From: Saccoglossus kowalevskii
Taxonomy: Eukaryota; Hemichordata; Enteropneusta; Harrimaniidae
NCBI RefSeq assembly: GCF_000003605.2
Contig: NW_003155245.1
Coordinates: 39,688 to 66,981, forward strand
Length of the DNA stretch: 27,294 nucleotides
Reading direction: 5' to 3'
Shown here: positions 9,201 to 19,769 of the stretch, one piece after another
Position numbering within the stretch: the stretch's first letter is position 1
Layout of the letters: each line of letters starts with the position of its first letter
Program-made: the position numbers and the translations under genes
The notes under the pieces: model-generated
The model's database searches: none
What the model saw: the letters and a program-made list of their open reading frames with translations, nothing else
Told to the model about the DNA's origin: nothing

Positions 9201-12200
9201 TATTATATCAGCGTGCGATTTTCACAACCAATATATTTTAATTTAATCTAAAGTTGATTCGAATATATCATTCTGATTGCGTCATGTTGAATAATAGTTC
9301 TTGAAAATGCCAAAGATGGCAGAATTCCATTGCCCGAGAAGCTGATTGTTGGATAATACACTATATATACTAAAAAAATCGTCCTCCATTTCACTTACTT
9401 GTTCTCTGTGCCGTAGTGATTCCATTTTATCATGGTGAAACCAACCACTACAAGTGGGAATCCCCATTCAAAAATAATGAAGTGAATAAGCTTTAATTTG
9501 CTGCTAAATACAGGCCTGGTCTTCAGATACAGGTGCACTCCTTGAACCAGCATCCAAGAAAAGACGACGAGGAAAAGGTAGTGAAGCAGCACGGCCACAA
9601 AGATGCATAACTCCTACGAGTATGAATTGTATAAATTGAGAACTGATAATTATTCCATGTGAATATAGTTAGGCAATTGAATGTTTGATGTCAAACTAAA
9701 AAATAAACAAAGAAAATAATGAAAATAAATAATTTATATGTCATCATATAATATTTATATATCTTCTATGGAAGAACCATGAACTTGAATGTGTACATAA
9801 AGAACCAAATAATGTCACTTGTGGTTACCCTGATCTCAGTAGCATCGATGCCCAAGACGAAAGTTAACTGTGCCAACAGCAACGATACAACCATATTTTG
9901 AAGAATCATAACGTGTTCAGAATATAACCTGAAATATGTAGTACGCAGATGAGTTAGTCAATGTTACAATTTGGAATTGAAAAAAAAAATATTTCTGAAA
10001 ATACGTAAATCTCCTTGCCTCAAGATGATGAATGAGAATGACGTTACAGCCAGACATGTGATAGATATACTGCAACCGGTGAGGGTCAGAAGAGTCAGTG
10101 CTCTCTCGTGAATAATAGGTATCTGTTGATAAGATACACATAGAAAGTAGTTGAATCCTCTACATATTTGTCTATTCTATTCTATTCTATTCTATTCTAT
10201 TCTATTCTATTCTATTCTATTCTATTCTATTCTATTCTATTCTATTCTATTCTATTCCAACATGGTAGGTTTCACATTTCTGTTTTATTGTGTACAGTGT
10301 AAATCGTCTATGCTTATAAAAGTTCGAGTGAACTCAATGTGAAGCTAGCATTTGAATGAGACGCCACATTATAAGGGCTATCTTATATAGCGAACTTAAC
10401 AAACAAACATAACAAACTACGCTTTATTCCGTCTGGAATATGTAATATGCATGTGTACATTTATGATATGTTATTTAACTTAAACAAGTTTTTACTATAA
10501 GCCTGATATTAATGTCATATGGCGGCAATGGCGTCGTGATTGAGCGGATAATGTACCAGATTTTGGGGCAGTTCCCTTATATGGTAATAACAATCATTAA
10601 TGCGAAATATATATAACTTTACCTCAACATCAACAGTCTGCATTAATACAGCGAAACTTGTCAAATGATTGCATCGACAAACAATCTCACTCTCAGATGA
10701 CTCGCTAACGTAACAACCGTCAGTCGACCACACACTTTAAATGACAACAAAAACAAATGCAACATATAATTACAATGCAGGATATTTATTTTCAATTTGC
10801 GAAATTGCTTGTATATTAAATTATGTGCCGATAACAACATCTAAGTGGTAAGTACCTGCTTGTAGGTGAATCCGTCCTTGGATTCATCAACGCCATAGCA
10901 GTGTCATTAAGATAGGCGCATGTTGTTACGATTCCGACCTAGTTATCAATTATATTTATTTAGTATGGTTAATCACATGTATTAATTAATACGTCATGGG
11001 ACAAAGCGAAACACCTGTCCTAATTCAATGTTATGTCTTGCAAAATATAACTGCAATCGTTGTTGATTGTATTGTATTACTTAATCCGTCGTCGTTAATG
11101 TTGTTGTATTTTGTATATTTTCGTTTTGTGCTGGCTTACAATGTGTTGTATGAACCGTGTTACCGTTAATTGGGAATTTGTTTTCGACGTTCATCGTTCA
11201 GCATTATGATTCACGCTTTCAGTCCTTCTGTTTTTTTTCTACTCTATCGTGTATATCGCGCCTTATATATGACTTACCGCTTGATGGCGAAAAACAATGC
11301 TAATCTCAGGTGAAAATGGAGTAACTGGAGCGGGATGAACTGAACAGGACACCAGTTTGGAGACAACATTTTCATCGGATCTGGTGACCAAACAAATAGA
11401 AGGGTCGTCTTAAAACTTTCAAAACTCTAGAAAGTTTACGCCTATTATGATGCAATGCTAAATGCTTAGCACAGTAACAGAATTGTGTAAAACGACAGCA
11501 CGAAATACCGATGATTCAAGTAAAAAGATTACACATACTTGTACGATACTGAAAATATCTATACCTATTTAGATCTTCCACATAGTTGTAGACAGAACCT
11601 GTAATCCCTATCTTGCCTGAAAGGTTCAAATATTTGAATATAATGTTATGCCTTGTACGGTTTAATGAATCAGATGTTTTTTAAATTAAGTATCACAGCA
11701 TGGATATCAGTTGATTTCGAACCAAGTAGATTTCTAGTCATTAAAACATAATATGTCCTAGCCGATTATCAAATGAAGCATTTTCCACATAAAAAATTAT
11801 CACAGTGATATTGAATAAATAGATAATCTTGCCCAGTATATTTCCACGTGCTTTGTACATATCCTCGGGGATGGTAAGCACTACGTCTTTAGCGTAATCT
11901 TGGATTGTAAGTCCGAGAAAATGTTCGCCGTCGATGACTTTATATGTTGTTTCTGCAATAATGGGTTAAATGGGTTAACCAGAATGTTATAATTAATGAG
12001 GTATGTGATAAATGACGTGTGTTTCCTTATGGTGTAATCTACAGATTATTACGTTTGATAAAAAAGTAATAATATTGATAAACGTGTACGGAAAAATTAA
12101 CAGAGTAATGTACTTACTTCAAGGAATTAGTTTGCGATTTGGTTATGCATGCTATGTGAAAATGAACGAGTATCGACGTTGAAGATAAAGGTGATCTACA

Positions 12201-14879
12201 TACCGACATTATTTTCATTAAACCGCAAACTATCGATGAGGTTTTCTTTCATATAATCAATCACTTGAGAGCCAAACTTGTCGAAGCTATCAATAAGTTG
12301 GCCAGCAATTTCAGGTTTCCATTGTTCCTCACATACCTCCGAATTGAGACATTTACCAGGCGCCAGCAGCCTTGCCAATATGCTTACAATATTCTAGGGA
12401 AAATATACCAAATAAACAGTACTAACGCCTCAATGTTTTACATATAAATTAAACAATTGATTTTTGTTATTATTATTGATCGTATATTGATTTTGTATAC
12501 AGTTGCTTTTAAGATTCTGACAATTACAATGCATGTGCAGTCGACTGGTGCGCAATTTATCTGATATGAGTATGTGGCTACTGCAACAGTGTGTTGAGTA
12601 TAACGTCTATAATGTATTGGAATACAGTTTTGTTACATAAATATAACAACTTTAAGCTACTTACTTTTACAACACCGGTTTTATTAACATTTGCATTATC
12701 CTCATTTACCAGAGAACCATCTTTCAGGAACGTTAAGAGCATGAGAGCTGAATCATAGAGGTTAGTTGGGGATTGGTTCTGTTCAATGTGTTGGAGTATA
12801 CGATTGATGTACTCAGCTGACGAACACGTGCTTAATGTCTGTAATTTATTAAAATAGGATTACATTACGTTTTATTGCACTGTCCTTACTGCTGGTTTCA
12901 ACAAGTTGTTGCTAGCTTATTTATGCTTTCTACAATGAATGAATAAATAAATAGGTTAATAAATTCCAACTAATTGATTAACCAAATAATTAACTTCGAC
13001 TCACACAGAATACAGATGAAGTTGTGTGCATCGTTTCCTCTGAGCTTGATGTCTCTGTAGTACCAATTGTACTAACTGTTGTTGTTGCTTCGTTCGATGT
13101 ACGAATTACTGTCGAACTTGGGTATTGCGTTGCTACCACACTTGGGTTGCCTGAGAATTGGAACAATTGTGTGGTACATACTTATTGTGAATTGCGCACG
13201 TAATTGTTTACATTGTTCACGTGATCACTGTTTACTATACATTAATATGCAATACATGTTTATAGGATTTAGTTTGGTTTGGTCACACGTGTCAAATTCA
13301 TTATAACATATTTGTTTCTCTTTTGTTCATTTTTTTGTATAATGTAAATATATTAACATAACCTATCACTGTTTTATCTCGACGTGTTTATTCACTAAAT
13401 ATCACACAAAGTATTACAATTAATCACACAAACAAACATCTATTGAGCTGCAGTAAATCTCCACACGATAGATTATGTGATCTAACTCATATGTTTAATT
13501 TGTTTGAGACATTATACTGAACCGCCTGCCTAATGAGTTCATATGCCTCTTACTGTACACAATATTTCCTCGCATAAAATCAATATCAAGTCGGTATATT
13601 TTACTTAATATTCATTGTTGTTGATATATTAAAAACAAATGTACATGATGAACGACTGTACAAGTGTGGCGATGATCGACAACGTGTATGCACAGAAATA
13701 ACATCTTTTAGATTACACTTTTTCTCCAATGTCATCTTTCAAGGTTTTAGACAATCACAGCGCTTGACGAGATATTTAATAATCATGTTCAATCTGCATC
13801 TAGCTAATCATTGGCATTTAGATACAAAACAAATGAAAGTCTATTTCATTTGGAGCCTACCATAACGTAAAACATCGCAGATAGACAGAGGAGTAGAAAA
13901 CATTCCGCACTGGCAGTTGTCGGAGTAGTCGGGGTACCACCCCATTGTACACATGCCACCATTAACGCACTTACATAAGTCAACTGTATGAATAGATACA
14001 AGATGAATTTTAATAAGTATCAAACTCGCAAACGTCATAAAACACAGGACTTTGAGTGTGTCGCCTGTTTTTAATACTACTAATAGTTAATTGTTGATAT
14101 ATATTTATAATATGACATATATTTACTGAGACAGCATGCCGATAGCATGTCTCATTTTAGATATTGATATCTAATTAATAGAATAATCTCATTGTGTATG
14201 TACAATATTACCTTTAGGGCACTCTGTAGTAACAGAACGGAAATCGACGTCTTTGCACAAAAACGGATATACAGGTGGCTCCGTCGCAGAGTAGTTAATT
14301 AGAACCATGACACATAGTGTGGTATTGCGGCATGATGTGTCATTTATTTGGAAATTTGCCTCAAGTCCATCAAATACCACTGGATCATCAAATATTACAT
14401 ATGTATGACTAATATCTGTGACTTGTACATGAGAAGTCCATCCGTTCGTTGTTGTTAATACCAGCTTCACCAATTTCACCAGCCCCGAAGAGTAGAGATC
14501 CTCTTCAATTAGATTGACAGTCACTGAGAGGTTACTAATATGAATGTGGTTATTATCGTTATTTTTCATTTCGAAGCCATCCATATTGCCAATGATAAAA
14601 TCACTGACAATGAAAGCTGGAAACAAAAAATTAAAACTAACGACTCAATTTTATTAAATCAACATTGGTATACTAAGAATTTTGTTCAAATATAATCATC
14701 CGAATCTGTATCAAAGTACTATGAATAAAAACGTATATCAAGCCCAAAAAAATAGATAAAATACATTTGACCATACCCTGTACACTCGATGAGTCTCCTT
14801 GAGATTTAACACCGGTATTATACAACAAAATTGAAAGCTGTGAAAGTAAAAACAAAAACAAAACAAAAATTATTTTCAT
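6129..14879 (-). CDS. Adhesion G-protein-coupled receptor, EGF/GAIN/7TM, 18 exons
   Basis: Complete aGPCR, read from ATG at 14879 to TGA at 6131-6129. Exons (high to low): 14879-14777, 14616-14212, 13983-13861, 13150-13005, 12838-12665, 12393-12204, 11952-11833, 11616-11565, 11380-11278, 10938-10856, 10734-10623, 10122-10019, 9928-9829, 9613-9399, 8756-8690, 8245-8160, 7560-7392, 6266-6129. They sum to 2490 nt, with every phase matching, giving 829 residues. Order: signal peptide (1-28), unrecognised domain (about 35-169), EGF-like (167-205), Ser/Thr linker (211-259), GAIN (about 260-524), GPS cleavage L524/T525, seven helices (about 545-780), 45-residue tail. Such receptors sit at the plasma membrane; self-cleavage leaves a tethered agonist, here TSFAVLM, that activates the helices. 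The ATG is the first in frame after a TGA at 14970-14972. Introns 7 and 12 use GC donors. Ligand and G protein cannot be inferred; no named subfamily fits clearly. Confidence 0.93.
7392..7560 (-). CDS. aGPCR exon 17: TM6 and TM7
   Basis: Encodes ACVILVPLLGLTWLFGIM (TM6, the hallmark P-L-L-G-L-T-W-x-F-G) and QYLFTIFNSLQGVSIFILHC (TM7, with F-N-S-L-Q-G). Acceptor cactcacacag/AG, donor GAAGAG/GTAAGC, phase 2 in and 0 out. It is the most diagnostic exon in the window. Confidence 0.97.
8160..8245 (-). CDS. aGPCR exon 16: TM5 end and third intracellular loop
   Basis: Encodes INLCVLVSVLRTFLSVQT then NAKKTETEKI, with N-L-x-x-L-x-x-V-L-R as in aGPCR TM5 and a basic cytoplasmic loop. Acceptor tctctaatcag/AT, donor ATAAA/GTTAGT, phase 0 in and 2 out. 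The open frame continues beyond the donor into intron. Confidence 0.9.
8690..8756 (-). CDS. aGPCR exon 15: second extracellular loop and TM5 start
   Basis: 67 nt encoding (N)CWLSVEDGMPAAFLGPAL then TVIV. C-W-L-S is the conserved loop cysteine, which pairs with TM3 Cys in this family, and F-x-G-P-A starts TM5. Acceptor tttctcgtag/CT, donor GTG/GTAAGG, phase 2 in and 0 out. Confidence 0.92.
9399..9613 (-). CDS. aGPCR exon 14: TM3 and TM4
   Basis: Encodes ELCIFVAVLLHYLFLVVFSW then MLVQGVHLYL, the aGPCR TM3 (A-x-L-x-H-Y-x-x-L-x-x-F-S-W-M), and IHFIIFEWGFPLVVVGFTMI as TM4, with E-W-G-F-P where relatives have G-W-G-x-P. Donor AACAA/GTAAGT, phase 0 in and 2 out. Confidence 0.95.
9829..9928 (-). CDS. 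aGPCR exon 13: TM2 and first extracellular loop
   Basis: Encodes HVMILQNMVVSLLLAQLTFV then LGIDATEIR, matching the family N-x-x-x-S-L-L-L-A-(E/Q) TM2 pattern. Acceptor acatatttcag/GT, donor ATCAGG/GTAACC, phase 2 in and 0 out. Confidence 0.9.
10019..10122 (-). CDS. aGPCR exon 12: TM1, GC donor
   Basis: Encodes HERALTLLTLTGCSISITCL and the rest of TM1 to IIL. The H-x-x-A-L-x-x-L-T-x-x-G-C-x-I-S pattern is typical of aGPCR TM1. Acceptor tatcaacag/AT. The donor must be TTGAG/GCAAGG; joining to exon 13 gives IILRLYSEHVMILQN, in frame. Confidence 0.88.
10171..10255 (+). repeat. (TCTAT)17 microsatellite in intron 11
   Basis: Seventeen perfect TCTAT units, followed by TC. On the receptor strand it reads (ATAGA)n and ends about 50 bp before the TM1 exon acceptor. 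Perfect purity suggests a young, length-variable tract. Confidence 0.98.
10623..10734 (-). CDS. aGPCR exon 11: GPS core and tethered agonist
   Basis: Encodes VWSTDGCYVSES then EIVCRCNHLTSFAVLM. WSTDGC, C-x-C and HL/T are the defining GPS residues, so autoproteolysis is expected at Leu524/Thr525. TSFAVLMQ is the predicted Stachel agonist. Acceptor catttaaag/T, donor GTTGAG/GTAAAG, phase 2 in and 0 out. Confidence 0.93.
10856..10938 (-). CDS. aGPCR exon 10: first part of GPS
   Basis: Encodes VGIVTTCAYLNDTAM through PTS. TTCAYLN aligns with the GPS CxFW segment, with Leu in place of Trp. The acceptor (gataactag/GTC) has a weak polypyrimidine tract, but phase fits both neighbours (0 in, 2 out). 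It is the least certain exon boundary in the GPS. Confidence 0.68.
11278..11380 (-). CDS. aGPCR exon 9: GAIN beta segment
   Basis: Encodes SDENVVSKLVSCSVHPAPV and PEISIVFRHQA. The first part matches the family's (V-N/S-x-V-V-S-x-V-S) strand and ISIVFRH matches the strand before the GPS. Acceptor ggtcaccag/AT, donor GCG/GTAAGT, phase 2 in and 0 out. Confidence 0.8.
11565..11616 (-). CDS. aGPCR exon 8: short GAIN exon
   Basis: 52 nt between acceptor acctttcag/GC and donor AATAG/GTATAG, phase 1 in and 2 out, encoding KIGITGSVYNYVEDLN. It is supported by phase on both sides rather than by a strong motif. Confidence 0.65.
11833..11952 (-). CDS. aGPCR exon 7: GAIN beta segment, GC donor
   Basis: Encodes ETTYKVIDGEHFLGLTIQD then DVVLTIPEDMYKARGNIL, the start of the GAIN beta-sandwich (compare the -xLPxxLF- step of the family). 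No GT donor gives a usable frame; CTGG/GCAAGA joined to exon 8 gives ILGKIGIT with intact frame. Confidence 0.75.
12204..12393 (-). CDS. aGPCR exon 6: GAIN subdomain A, second part
   Basis: Encodes NIVSILARLLAPGKC through FGSQVIDYMKENLIDSL, helical and amphipathic. Acceptor ttttccctag/AA, donor GTCG/GTATGT, phase 0 in and 1 out. Confidence 0.8.
12665..12838 (-). CDS. aGPCR exon 5: GAIN subdomain A, first part
   Basis: 58 codons, phase 0 to 0, helix-rich (YINRILQHIEQ, ALMLLTFLKDG), as expected of the helical GAIN subdomain. Acceptor ataaattacag/AC; donor GTAAAA/GTAAGT. Confidence 0.78.
13005..13150 (-). CDS. aGPCR exon 4: Ser/Thr-rich linker
   Basis: About 48 residues dominated by Ser and Thr (for example EATTTVSTIGTTETSSSEET), expected to be an O-glycosylated stalk between the EGF module and the GAIN domain. 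Acceptor attctcag/GC, donor TTCTGT/GTGAGT, phase 1 in and 0 out. Confidence 0.75.
13861..13983 (-). CDS. aGPCR exon 3: EGF-like module
   Basis: 41 codons, phase 1 to phase 1, the usual phase for EGF exons. It holds C-VNGGM-C, then C-Q-C, then a final Cys (residues 175, 181, 193, 195, 205). The first EGF cysteine may be Cys173, or Cys167 from the preceding exon. Calcium-binding EGF residues are not evident. Acceptor tcatacag/TT; donor TTATG/GTAGGC. Confidence 0.85.
14212..14616 (-). CDS. aGPCR exon 2: unrecognised ectodomain
   Basis: One 405-nt exon, phase 1 to phase 1, encodes residues 35-169. It is beta-rich looking, with several N-glycosylation sequons (NLS, NDT, NTT, NYS) and a late cysteine pattern in SCRNTTLCV, FLC and TEC. 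I do not recognise the domain. It faintly recalls a repeated extracellular domain found beside VWD and EGF modules in invertebrate proteins, but that is memory only. Symmetric 1-1 phase makes it a shufflable module. Acceptor tttccag/CT; donor AAAG/GTAATA. Confidence 0.85.
14777..14879 (-). CDS. aGPCR exon 1: start codon and signal peptide
   Basis: MKIIFVLFLFLLSQLSILL is a classic hydrophobic secretion signal, with likely cleavage near residues 26-30. Donor CAGG/GTATGG, phase 1. The open frame continues past the donor for about 100 bp but is intronic. The segment just before the ATG ends in gcttcacatcgcag, which could be a 5'-UTR splice acceptor. Confidence 0.8.
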
Positions 14880-17800
14880 AGCTGCGATGTGAAGCAAAAC
14901 CCCGTGTTCTATACTACGAAATTTCTGGATGTATGTGCAGTAAACATGTAACCGGCCATCAGCACCGATTCAGTATTTGTACAAAATATTTGTGGTTTTA
15001 AATTGTCAAGACTCGTATATCTAACATTATACATTATTTGACAGCTTATCCCTTGCAGGTAGGGTGTTTATAACATGATGGAATTATTAAATAACCCCAC
15101 TGTGAATTAGGTAAATCCGATCCGAGACGCGTTTCAAGTCGTTTTAATTAAGTAGAGTCGTTACAAAAATCCTTGACGTGTTCTTCATCTGTTCTCGAAT
15201 CTAAATACAATTAGATATTATGCGTACCGTATTTGTATAAACTACGGACTTCATTATTTAGAACCTAACATTCCTAACAAAAGTTTCTAACTGTCAAAGC
15301 AGAAGGGACGTGGAATTGAGGACTGAGCGACGATAACAACGCATGATAAAAACGCTAAGGTCATAATAAGAATTTTGGTCTTTCAAAATATACATATTAC
15401 AAATTTTTGATTGCGTGTGCATTTTTTAAAGAATTGATAATGTTTATACAATATCACATACAGCTAATATAAGTCGTTATTCGCGACGTTAAAATACTGT
15501 CAGATAAAACACATTTACGTAAACTGTAATCTAGATATTAAATATATCTATTTTACAACGACGCTGTGACAATAAGTGTTCGAACTTAATGTTGATGATT
15601 TTTCAGTACGTGGATGTCATCATATTTAAAGTTCAGTTGTAATAATCGTGGATATCATGACACAATGAATATCATTTGCCAATATACAAAAAGACACAGA
15701 GCCGATTTGTAGACAATACACCAAAATAGAATATACTGCATAAACTGTTTGTAAATTATATTTCGTGATCGACGTCTTCAATAACGTAATATATGCGTTG
15801 TATCTTACCTTTAATAACCATACGAAATGGAACATGATCCTAAATTCTTGTCTTGGCATTATATAATTCTTGAACTGTTAACAAGTTGACAGATTAGTCC
15901 TGTAATAGACAACGATGATTATCAACTAACAACTAACGTACCATGGTGACACTGTGGATTGTTCAACTGTTGTCACTTATTTGAGTAATCGTCATGACAA
16001 CCAATTATATTTATATGGATCTAATAAACGAGAGAATGTCGCGATAAATATTAGTATGGCAACACATATTCAGCACCATTTACAATGTATGCTCAATACG
16101 GTGTTTTTACGACAATTTAGGATTTCGATGAACATGTTAAGTGATTTCCATATACCTCGTATTACCCGGCCTCGTAACTAAATGAACAACCCGATATTGA
16201 AGCCGTCCACTAATTCTCCCTATAACGCCCGGCCCAGATTATCCATATTTAGACAAACACGCATATTTTTTAAAGCTACGCGCATTCGAAACTAGTTCGA
16301 GTCAGTTATCGATATAGTGTACGCCTTATAAAATCATCAATCACATTAGCTACAACTAGTTGACAGACACACAAATTATTAGATTTTTAATCAGAATGCC
16401 GTGCGCTACACGATTCCATGTACTGACAGTATACCAAAAGCCGACCGCAATAACCTCTATGGTTTGTCCTGCACACATGTGAACATGCACTGTTTGGGAT
16501 CTTAGTCATATGGTTACACGTGTACCATTTACATGCAGGCATATCATATACAACTAACAATCCTCAGTGCAGATATTGACAATTAAAATGTAATATTTGT
16601 ACCTGCTCGTCTCCTGCTTACTCTAAGAAAATTTTACTATATTAACGTATACGATAACATTGTATATTGGCATCCCACAGGATGTGTATCAAGTTATAGG
16701 CCCCGATTATGAATCAAATATAGTAACATAATCGATATTGAGGGCTCTGTTAACTATTATTTGATATTTAGCGGTTGTGTTTTTGTAGCCAGTACAAATC
16801 ATACGCGTTGAACGCAAACAAAGTAAATTGCGCGGCATCACGACCACCGTGACACGCGGTGTTTCAACACTTGCTACCGTGATTACAGTATCTAGTTGCA
16901 TGAAGAATAAAAAAAACGCCGTGAACTTGAATGTATAGTTTGAGTTATTTTCGAATCGATTTATATCGATGTGCAAACAGCAATATGTATTTTACGATTT
17001 GATTTATTTTACTTCCGTCCTTTGTGCAAGCAACGAATTGGCGCGCATCGCCTCATTGAATCGTGCGAACAGTGCATAAAAGGCTTCCTAATAAATCCCT
17101 TCGCTTGTCAATCAAAAAACACTGTTCATTTGAACGCAGTGTACTTAGAATGGAAGTAGTATTTATCACAATGCGTTCGTGTGGAAAACCGCAAATAAAA
17201 ACAACAACGGGCTCGTTAACTTGAAGTATAAATACAATGACCATCATGATGCTTTCACTTAAAGATTAAATTGTCTCAATCAATAAAAATTTAGAGGTAA
17301 AAAAGATTAATTCTAGTTTTAATTCCCGCAAACCGACATCAAATTTCATTAAAGCTGAAAGGACGATACTGGACTGTACTGCGACCAAGTACAATATGTT
17401 TTATAAGTGCAAGTTTGGGCAATTGAAAAGCACCATGCTCCACAATGCGATGTTTATGTTGTGTTAATTTCTTTTTACGTAACACAAGAATGAGGACTCA
17501 ATATGAGGGCACAAGTTTTATACTAGCAAGATTATTTTCTTACTTACTTACTGACGGATTTGTTACTTGGATAATTATTTGAAAGTTTAGTTTTGTAATC
17601 GACGCAGTTTCATATTTTTTTTTCTAAATTCGGGTAATCGTACATCATAAAATCATATATTCGCATTATTATAAATATATATATTTGTTTAATTGTAAGT
17701 CCTGTTTTCCTTCGTAGAACGTTGGAATTTTAAAGATAGAAAAAATAACACCCATTGTTTCCAGGTCAAATTAAGATTTTTTTTCGAATGGAGTGAAAAT

Positions 17801-19769
17801 AATTCTTGCAAACAAATGATTTAGTCCAGATTCAGCATCTAACAATTCAATTGATATATATATAAACAGGTGAATTGTAATAAACATGTACCTACATGTT
17901 AAAACGATAGTGTATTATGATGAGCTCCAATACGATTGTTAGTTTCCCACTGCGTACCGTCTCTTCGAGCATCAATGGAAAAACGTCCAAATATCATTAC
18001 TTTGAGCGAGGTGTTAATGATTGCACATCGATCATCACAAATATTGTAAATTCGACTCATTAATTCTAGCAAAGGCGTCTAAGCTGAGTTGTTGCAAGTA
18101 CAATTTCTAGATTTTAGTTCCGTTGCGGTTGTACTTCAATCATATGATATATAGCACCAGCAGTCAATAATGAAATTGGATAGATACGGTGAGTGCGTAT
18201 AACGCATGCCGTCTATAAGGTTAATATATCCACAGACACTTTACTATTCAGCGTCAGTGCAAGGATATTGATTATCCAAAAAGCGGAAATTTTAAAATGC
18301 ATTTCAGTGGAGAAATCACTTTGATTAATAATCTCGAAATGAATCACTGAATGTAATAGAAAAGATTGTGATTTTGTTTGTTAATGTGTATATGTGCACC
18401 GTCATGGTTACAGTGCAGTTACGGGGCCCAGTATCATAGTTCGGGTCTTGTGGTGGTGCGGGTGATGTATTTGTCCGATCTGTAACCCATCACTGAAACG
18501 CAAGCTCGAAGGATAACTCTAACAAATTGGTTGTGTGCATAACGCAATACTGGTTCGCTTTCGAAATATATGCAATGTGATAGGTAGCCTAACAACGACG
18601 GAAGACACGTTACTTTTATATAGAATAAATAATCGAACCACTGGAGTAGATACAACACCGTGTATATATGACAGATGACGCTCACTTTTAGAAATCAGGT
18701 GTTATCAACACGTATAGTGTGCTTTGTCAGTAGCTATACCATTATTTGTCATGTGACTTATGTATCACTGTTATGGCCACACATTGCATTGTCGCTGATG
18801 TCGCTTTTGTTCTAGACGATGACGTAGAATATGTCCTACTACTGCCTACTGCTTTGTAAAATATGCAACCAAACGTGTGCGCTTATAATCGTACAAATAA
18901 TTCATGTATGCAATTCCCTAAAGTATTTCCACTTGCAGAAGAATAGTATTTATATCTTTGTTTGTGTCTCCGCAGGGAGTCCTCGTGTAAAACTGGGTTA
19001 CACATCACTATGAGTATATGTGATCAATCATGTTCTGCAATTTGTGTGTATATTTCGCAGTAACATGGGATTATGTGAAAAGAACTGACGCGTTCTGGAA
19101 ATGAGTGATTATGTTTCCCCAATGAGGGTCGTCTTTAAAGGAAAGAACAACTTCAGTAAGTATCTCGCATTGTGTTCCGAGAAGCTATAAATCGAGATCC
19201 GTAAGCTATTTTATTTATGAATGTCAAACTAGTTCATGTAAGTGAGTTCATAACTTCTTACCGTACGCGAAGATGTATGACATGCAAAGGCATTGATTTA
19301 GAAAAGGGTGTACAACTCAGTTAAGCATTATACGATAATAACCCTGCTGATAATCGCTCAACCCTATTGACGTGTTTCAAAGCAAAGGTATTGTGGGATT
19401 TCAGAAAACGCGGTGAAAGTAGCGCTCATTGTGCACTGATAATTAGTAGCTACTCTTCATTGTTGAGAAGCAAAGTCCATGTTTGAAAATCCCGACACGC
19501 TCACTGGGGAAGCACGCTGTCCATGGACCTAAAAAGCAAAGTTGAATGAGGCATTACGAGGCATTAGCCTCACTTGTTCATAGTTTAATAATAACACACG
19601 ATTTGGTGCCTGCCCAAAGGATGGGTCATGACCGTAATATTGAGGATTCCAGGGCCGTGGGCCGTATATTATCACATCAAACATCGAACAGACTTCCAGC
19701 ATGCACGATTTCACTTCAAAATAACAACACTTATATTTGAAGTATGCAATATTATATTTCATGCATTAT
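14880..19769. other. About 4.9 kb without a recognised gene
   Basis: AT-rich and stop-rich in all frames. The left edge is upstream of the receptor start and should contain its promoter and 5' UTR, but I see no convincing TATA or initiator. Short frames such as 16707-16976 (-) and 17053-17247 (-) show no family motif and no splice context. Confidence 0.5.

Noticed and set aside
9917-10141. 74-codon - strand frame overlapping TM1
   Set aside because: It is in a different frame from the phase-consistent TM1 exon and lacks any membrane or family pattern.
12265-12447. 60-codon + strand frame
   Set aside because: Antisense shadow of aGPCR exon 6.
16707-16976. 89-codon - strand frame
   Set aside because: No motif, no splice context, and of a length expected by chance in a region this size.
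19529-19762. 77-codon - strand frame with GPRPWNPQYYGHDPSFG
   Set aside because: Somewhat exon-like in composition, but it has no recognised family, no supporting splice partner, and an overlapping + strand frame of equal merit.
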